DNA of 39,506 bases from Paludibacteraceae bacterium. GTDB lineage: Bacteria > Bacteroidota > Bacteroidia > Bacteroidales > Paludibacteraceae. The translations under genes and the position numbers were made by a program. Below, piece by piece: positions 35,600 through 39,506 of this stretch. The stretch lies in NCBI GenBank assembly GCA_024683975.1, contig JAIKXR010000112.1, forward strand, positions 1-39,506, read 5' to 3'. Numbering within the stretch: the stretch's first letter is position 1; every line of letters begins with the position of its first letter. A model generated the notes under the pieces. That model saw only the letters and a list, made by a program, of their open reading frames with translations. It did not search any database and was not told the DNA's origin.

Positions 35600-36756
35600 A
35601 GTTCCGTTTCGTCTAAAGATTTAATTACCTCTTTCATCATCTCCCGCATTTGACCGTCAAACGCCTCATCCGTGTCCTTGGCAAACATCTCAGCCACCTC
35701 TATCGGATCCATCTGCCGGAATTCCTGAATGGTGACCTGACGTGCCGTGTTCCGCTCCGTTTTTCTTTTCACCACGTTAAGCAGACAAAAACGGCACTGC
35801 TTGTTTTGGGTTATTTGCATGGCTTCCTGCTTTGCCTGAACGGGTATCACCCCTTCGCCGTCAATGTTAAGACGGATATAATCAGGCAGGTCGTCAGGAA
35901 AGTCCATCAGCATCTTTTTTGCCTCTTCCCACGATGCCACTCCTTCCAAGGGCAAAGTGGTCATCGGACGCGGATTGTCTATCGCTATGGTTTCTACTGA
36001 GGGTGTTCCGCCATGACGGTCGATTTCCACCAAACTGACCGTATGTCCGTAGCACTCGTCGAAACTGACTGGCAGTGGCGAACCCGAATAACGGGCGTTA
36101 TGCCTGCCCGTGTGTACGAACTGCGGGCGATGGATATGTCCTAAAGCCAGATAGTCGTAGCCTGTACCAATCTCTTTGATATCCACCGCATCGATGCCGC
36201 CGATTGTCTTTTCTGTAGCGTTTTCATGTCCTGTGAAGTCAGCGCCTGAGACAGATGTATGGGCAGTCAGGACAACGGGCAGATTATCGGTGTTCATCTC
36301 GCCCGCCTTGTCTATCAGATGTTGCAGCAAGCCCTCTTGCAGGTAGCGCTCGTTGGTATAAGGAACGGCTATCACATAACCTATCCCCGCAATCTCAATG
36401 ATATGTCTTTCAGGATTATTCCTGTCGAATGTCCCGACCATGCGGACATTGAGATATTCCCATGGTGTGCGGAAAATCTCGTGTCTGCTTCCGCTGTCAT
36501 GGTTGCCTGCGGTGACGATGACAGTCATTCCGGGGTGGGCATCGTGAAGGCGGACTATCGTTTGGTTGAACATCCTCTGTACGGCCGTAGCGGGTTGTGA
36601 GGTGTGATACACATCGCCTGCAAGCAGGAAGATGTCAGGGCGATGCTCCCGGACTATTGCCACCATCTGGTCAAGCATTTTCTGCTGTTCCTCCGTCCGG
36701 TCGTAACCGACAAGAGAATGTCCTAAATGCCAGTCGCTTGTGTGTAGTATTTTCAT
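35596..36756 (-). CDS. sbcD: Nuclease SbcCD subunit D
   Basis: This is a Mre11-type metallophosphoesterase of 386 residues from the ATG at 36756 (MKILHTSDWHLGHSL). The metal-binding motifs are in order: SDWHLG, AGDVYHT, TAGNHDSG, LTAHTSV and LGHIHRP. A longer open frame to 36912 covers the promoter and has no family similarity, so it was not used. It acts with SbcC as an ATP-dependent double-strand exonuclease and hairpin endonuclease. The gene has its own promoter about 50 bp upstream. sbcC follows with a 4-bp overlap. Confidence 0.95.
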   Translation of the reverse strand: MKILHTSDWHLGHSLVGYDRTEEQQKMLDQMVAIVREHRPDIFLLAGDVYHTSQPATAVQRMFNQTIVRLHDAHPGMTVIVTAGNHDSGSRHEIFRTPWEYLNVRMVGTFDRNNPERHIIEIAGIGYVIAVPYTNERYLQEGLLQHLIDKAGEMNTDNLPVVLTAHTSVSGADFTGHENATEKTIGGIDAVDIKEIGTGYDYLALGHIHRPQFVHTGRHNARYSGSPLPVSFDECYGHTVSLVEIDRHGGTPSVETIAIDNPRPMTTLPLEGVASWEEAKKMLMDFPDDLPDYIRLNIDGEGVIPVQAKQEAMQITQNKQCRFCLLNVVKRKTERNTARQVTIQEFRQMDPIEVAEMFAKDTDEAFDGQMREMMKEVIKSLDETEL

Positions 36757-36803
36757 GTTCTGTTTGTGTGGTTGTGTCAGTGGGGTGTAACATTTTTGCG
36801 GCG

Positions 36804-36811
36804 CAAAGGTA
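36804..36811 (-). promoter_or_regulatory. sbcDC promoter (-7 box)
   Basis: TACCTTTG on the minus strand (36811-36804) is a full -7 match. The nearest TTTG upstream is 25 nt away, longer than usual, with a run of 9 T residues between. The leader is about 40 nt. Confidence 0.55.
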
Positions 36812-36855
36812 TTGTTTTTTTTTGAGATAAAGAAGACAAAACGGAATAAAGTGAA

Positions 36856-36911
36856 CGCGAGCCTGACGACTCGCGCTTTTATGGAAAGATATGCCGGATA
36901 ATATCCCGGCA
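36856..36911 (-). terminator. Two hairpins after the methyltransferase gene
   Basis: Two hairpins lie between the methyltransferase stop (36925) and the sbcD promoter: TGCCGG/CCGGCA (36892-36911) and CGCGAG/CTCGCG (36856-36875). Neither has a long T run on the minus strand, so they may be weak terminators that separate the two operons. Confidence 0.45.
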
Positions 36912-36924
36912 CAATGAACGACGT

Positions 36925-38127
36925 TTATATTAAACCAATAAAGTCAGAGAGTGGTCGGATTTTGGCGCGGTAGGTGTTGATACGTTGGCGGAGATTGGGG
37001 TGTCTGGGAAATGGTATAGGTGTGGGGTCGAAATGCAAAACGATGTAATATACGGAGTGTTCGGGATTGAAGCCGTGCGCTTGGAGTGTTTCTTTAGTCC
37101 ATATCTGGAATGTGCCTTTGCGTTTGAGTTTGAATAGTTGTGCTTCTTCGCCGTTGGTATGCAGCAGGACATAAAGCATGTTGTCAAAGCCTTGTGTTAC
37201 TTGCAATGAGCCTTGTGATTCGCCTGCACGAAGGTAACAAATACCTGTTTCTATCATGTGTTGGCGAGTGTTTGTTTTGGCGTGGTTCACAAGAACAGTA
37301 ATCTCTTGCGGGTTCTCACGCATTTTGTTGAGCAACTTCCCGGCGGTGGTTGGGTCACTGATTTCTTGTTTGCGTCGGATGCCGAGTCGCAGATACTCTT
37401 CTGACTGGTCTATGCCTATGAATCTGCGGTTGAGGAGATTGGCTGCAATACCTGTGGTGCAAGAGCCTGCAAAGGGGTCAAGGACAGTGTCGCCCGCGCG
37501 GGTGCATGCAAGAATAATGCGGTATATCAGGCGGAGGGGCTTTTGCGTCGGGTGCTTGCCTTGTGTCTTTTCCCATAAACCTGTGGCGGGTATTTTCCAA
37601 ACATCTGGCATGTGTACTCCGCCGTTGAGAGTTTTCATCAGGTCATAGTTGAAATAGTGCGCGGTTTTCTCCTCACGCCTTGCCCAAATGATATATTCAG
37701 CTGAGAAATTGAAACGTTGGTCGGTAAAGGTAGTTGGTGGGTCAGACTTTTGCCACACAATGATATTGAGTATTTTGAAGCCTTGTTCTTGCAGACATGT
37801 GGCGACATCGAAGATGTTATGATAAGTGCCACTAACCCAAATTGTTCCACTTGGTTTCAATACCCTGCGACAGGCTGCAATCCAATTACTATTAAACTCA
37901 TGTACTTCCGCTCGTGAACGTATTTTGTCCCATTCGCCTTTGTCAAACTCTCGAATATAACCGTTTTTTGTGCGAATTTTGAATCCCTTGCTCAAGAAAT
38001 ACGGCGGGTCGGCAAAAATGCAATCCACACTATTATCACTCAATCCACCACACACCTCTACAGTATCACCAAGATACAGCGTAAAGTCTTTGTCTTGAGA
38101 TTGAAAATAAGGCGTGGGCACAGGCAT
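36925..38127 (-). CDS. DNA methyltransferase, beta class, DpnA/HinfI-like
   Basis: This 400-residue enzyme has the order of a beta-class amino-methyltransferase: motif IV ADPPYFLS (D40-Y43) first, target-recognition part in the middle, then HPTQKPL and motif I LDPFAGSCTTG (216-226). The blocks FDKGEWDKI, FNYDLMKTLN and GTYHNIFDVATCLQEQGFKIL strongly recall M2.DpnII (DpnA) and, less, M.HinfI, which are N6-adenine enzymes. The last roughly 150 residues form an extra domain of unknown role. Motif I has Cys where Gly is usual (GSCTT). The ATG overlaps the HNH gene's stop (TAATG). It likely protects DNA from that nuclease; the recognition site is unknown. Confidence 0.9.
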   Translation of the reverse strand: MPVPTPYFQSQDKDFTLYLGDTVEVCGGLSDNSVDCIFADPPYFLSKGFKIRTKNGYIREFDKGEWDKIRSRAEVHEFNSNWIAACRRVLKPSGTIWVSGTYHNIFDVATCLQEQGFKILNIIVWQKSDPPTTFTDQRFNFSAEYIIWARREEKTAHYFNYDLMKTLNGGVHMPDVWKIPATGLWEKTQGKHPTQKPLRLIYRIILACTRAGDTVLDPFAGSCTTGIAANLLNRRFIGIDQSEEYLRLGIRRKQEISDPTTAGKLLNKMRENPQEITVLVNHAKTNTRQHMIETGICYLRAGESQGSLQVTQGFDNMLYVLLHTNGEEAQLFKLKRKGTFQIWTKETLQAHGFNPEHSVYYIVLHFDPTPIPFPRHPNLRQRINTYRAKIRPLSDFIGLI

Positions 38128-38963
38128 TATTCTGCTGTTTGATCAAACTTATAAAACTGGAATAGTTTTTGTTTGTTTGGAATATATATACCGTCTTGTT
38201 CCAATAAATCTTTGCGTTGGTTATATATCTCCAATATCATATGCTTGCGTTCACGGTCAATCGCATGGTGAATTTTACGATGACAACATGGGCAGAGGGT
38301 GATATAATTATCTAAAATTTCTATGGTGTGTTCAAATTCGGATGCAAATTCACGAGGAATAAAATGGTGTACTTCTACATAATTTTGATTTTCAGCCTTG
38401 CTCGTAAAATAATGCTCTGCACAATCCTCGCTTTCTTCCAAAATACAGTGATAGTTGCTCTTTTCTTTTGCCATTTGCTTGAGAACATCACTTACTTGAT
38501 TTTGCCTTGCTTGTCCCTGAATATCTGTTGGGTCGATTACTTTTTCTCCATTGATTTCTTCTTTTGTCAGTAGCCCTTGGTTTGTATCCGCCGCAATATC
38601 GTATAGAATGTTATATATGGTTTCAAAAATATCTTTATTCTCCGATATAAAGGCGATGACCTTTGTTGCATCTATCATGTATATATCTCCGTAAAAATTG
38701 ACAACAGAAGAAACACATTCATCGTAACTTATTGTACCTAAAAGTTGCAATTTCCTTGTTACATATAGAATCCAAGCACATTCTACAACCATTGGTTTGT
38801 TAAAATTTCCGCTTTTTTCAAACTTTTTACTCAATATGCAATGCTTATTGTTAGCCAATATATTAGACCTGACATACTTTTTTAATTCTTGCTTATCTTC
38901 ATTTGATGCATGACGAAATTGTTTGAGAAAATCAGTTTGACGGTATGAACGATATAACAACAC
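38127..38963 (-). CDS. HNH endonuclease, probable restriction enzyme of the R-M pair
   Basis: This is a 278-residue protein whose last third is an HNH/zinc-finger nuclease. Cysteines C173 and C181 and the pair LCPCC (C224-C227) probably bind zinc. VEVHHFIP (H199/H200), N219 in LDNYITL and the HRKIHHA histidines form the HNH site. The form resembles ScoMcrA-type and type II HNH enzymes. The first roughly 160 residues match nothing I recognise and may read the DNA site. No ATG is available: the start is GTG (38963) or TTG just after it, directly beside an insertion sequence, so the N-terminus could be clipped. The gene is visibly richer in A/T than its surroundings. It is coupled to the methyltransferase gene by TAATG. 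Confidence 0.75.
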   Translation of the reverse strand: MLLYRSYRQTDFLKQFRHASNEDKQELKKYVRSNILANNKHCILSKKFEKSGNFNKPMVVECAWILYVTRKLQLLGTISYDECVSSVVNFYGDIYMIDATKVIAFISENKDIFETIYNILYDIAADTNQGLLTKEEINGEKVIDPTDIQGQARQNQVSDVLKQMAKEKSNYHCILEESEDCAEHYFTSKAENQNYVEVHHFIPREFASEFEHTIEILDNYITLCPCCHRKIHHAIDRERKHMILEIYNQRKDLLEQDGIYIPNKQKLFQFYKFDQTAE

Positions 38964-38964
38964 T

Positions 38965-38977
38965 CCGTTAAAAACGG
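38965..38977. repeat. Small palindrome at the IS/HNH junction
   Basis: CCGTT and AACGG around AAA lie 2 bp upstream of the HNH start codon. It could be part of an IS end or an operator; neither can be decided without the other IS end. Confidence 0.45.
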
Positions 38978-39030
38978 ACTTAATTTATTAAAAATAAATG
39001 CGTTATTGGGCATATTTTAGTATTTGAAAA

Positions 39031-39062
39031 TTTGGTCAAGCGGGAGAAATATTGTACCTTTA
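39031..39062 (+). promoter_or_regulatory. Transposase promoter
   Basis: TTTG (39031-39034) is followed after 20 nt by TACCTTTA (39055-39062), one mismatch from the -7 consensus. The leader is about 20 nt. Confidence 0.55.
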
Positions 39063-39086
39063 CAGTCTGACAAACAAAAAGTTACA

Positions 39087-39506
39087 ATGATTTCAGACCC
39101 ACTCAACCAATTCGCTCAATTTTGTGAAGAAACACTGCTATCGTGTACACAAAAAGTCAATAAACCCCTCAAGCAAAACATCATCGAGGTTTTGACATTG
39201 TATATGGCTTTAAACTCGCGTGTCAACTTTACTCAAATGGGAAAAGCAGGCAAACGTATAGAGCAAACTTATCGCAATGTCTTCCAAAAAGACTTTGATT
39301 GGCTGGAGTTTAACTCCATACTTGCAGACAAGTATTTCTCACACGAGACACGCAAAGCCATTGCTATTGACCCGAGTTACATCCCCAAGTCCGGTAAGCA
39401 CACTGCTTTCCTTGACTATTATTGGTCGGGTGCGGCAGGGCAAGCCAAGTGGGGCTTGGAGATTCTCGCCATCGCATTGCTCGGCATAGACACTCACGAT
39501 TGCATC
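39087..39506 (+). CDS. IS4-like DDE transposase, 3' end outside window
   Basis: 140 codons are present from the ATG at 39087 (MISDPLNQFAQFCEE). A helical N-terminal region is followed by AIDPSYIPKSGKHT, which holds the first catalytic Asp of the DDE triad, and then YYWSGAAGQAKWGLEILAI. The block is familiar from Bacteroidales transposases usually placed near the IS4 superfamily; the exact IS family is not certain. The rest of the DDE domain is outside the window. It points away from the HNH gene. Confidence 0.8.
   Translation, partial: MISDPLNQFAQFCEETLLSCTQKVNKPLKQNIIEVLTLYMALNSRVNFTQMGKAGKRIEQTYRNVFQKDFDWLEFNSILADKYFSHETRKAIAIDPSYIPKSGKHTAFLDYYWSGAAGQAKWGLEILAIALLGIDTHDCI

Larger units (their letters stand above)
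38964..39506 (+). mobile_element. Insertion sequence, left part, right end outside window
   Basis: An IS element with an IS4-like transposase gene starts somewhere between the HNH start codon and 39031 and runs past the window edge. Its terminal inverted repeat and target duplication cannot be defined without the right end. Confidence 0.6.

Noticed and set aside
36757-36912. Upstream extension of sbcD by 52 codons
   Set aside because: It would include the promoter -7 box; the metallophosphoesterase domain begins at the ATG at 36756.

Overview
This window looks like a Bacteroidales chromosome (phylum Bacteroidota). The evidence is: promoters of the Bacteroidota type (a TTTG-like -33 box about 19-21 nt upstream of TAnnTTTG), two large secreted proteins ending in type IX secretion (T9SS) sorting tails, a DUF2723 / GT117 membrane glycosyltransferase, and a Bacteroidota-style Wzx/Wzy polysaccharide operon. 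The species cannot be fixed from the sequence alone. No tRNA, rRNA or CRISPR array was seen.

Region 1 (1-11150, minus strand) is a tightly packed surface-polysaccharide operon transcribed towards position 1. In order of transcription it holds a UDP-N-acetylhexosamine 6-dehydrogenase, UDP-glucose 6-dehydrogenase (ugd), two tandem paralogous Wzx flippases, a Wzy-like polymerase, three glycosyltransferases, a DegT-family sugar aminotransferase and an initiating sugar-phosphate transferase cut by the window edge. Several junctions overlap by 4-41 bp. One strong promoter and a roughly 180-nt leader with hairpins precede it.

Region 2 (11151-17930) carries household genes: the DUF2723 glycosyltransferase (plus strand), a strong terminator, then recX, prmC and rpsA (minus strand). 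The start and stop codons of recX and the last codons of prmC lie inside copies of one short A/T-rich repeat.

Region 3 (17988-26478, minus strand) is a two-gene unit for T9SS cargo proteins: a 2028-residue multidomain protein with an Asp/Glu tract, and a 791-residue protein. Both have an N-terminal BspA-like leucine-rich-repeat segment.

Region 4 (26479-30120, minus strand) is an accessory patch full of short repeats. It holds a remnant of an AlbA_2/helix-turn-helix regulator, a likely GNAT toxin-antitoxin pair, a YhcG/DUF1016 nuclease that has lost its catalytic core, and an intact YhcG. Two promoters here are copies of one 45-47 bp repeat and differ in the length of an A-run within the promoter spacer.

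Region 5 (30120-36900) has a feoB with a degenerate G domain (plus strand), converging on the sbcD-sbcC nuclease operon (minus strand).

Region 6 (36925-39506) is a probable type II restriction-modification pair: an A/T-rich HNH nuclease gene translationally coupled to a DpnA/HinfI-like DNA methyltransferase. An insertion sequence, cut by the window edge, lies directly upstream. No single gene cluster here is certainly a new system. The strongest leads are the HNH/methyltransferase pair, the GNAT/52-residue pair, the 2028-residue T9SS cargo and the repeats that reshape genes and promoters.
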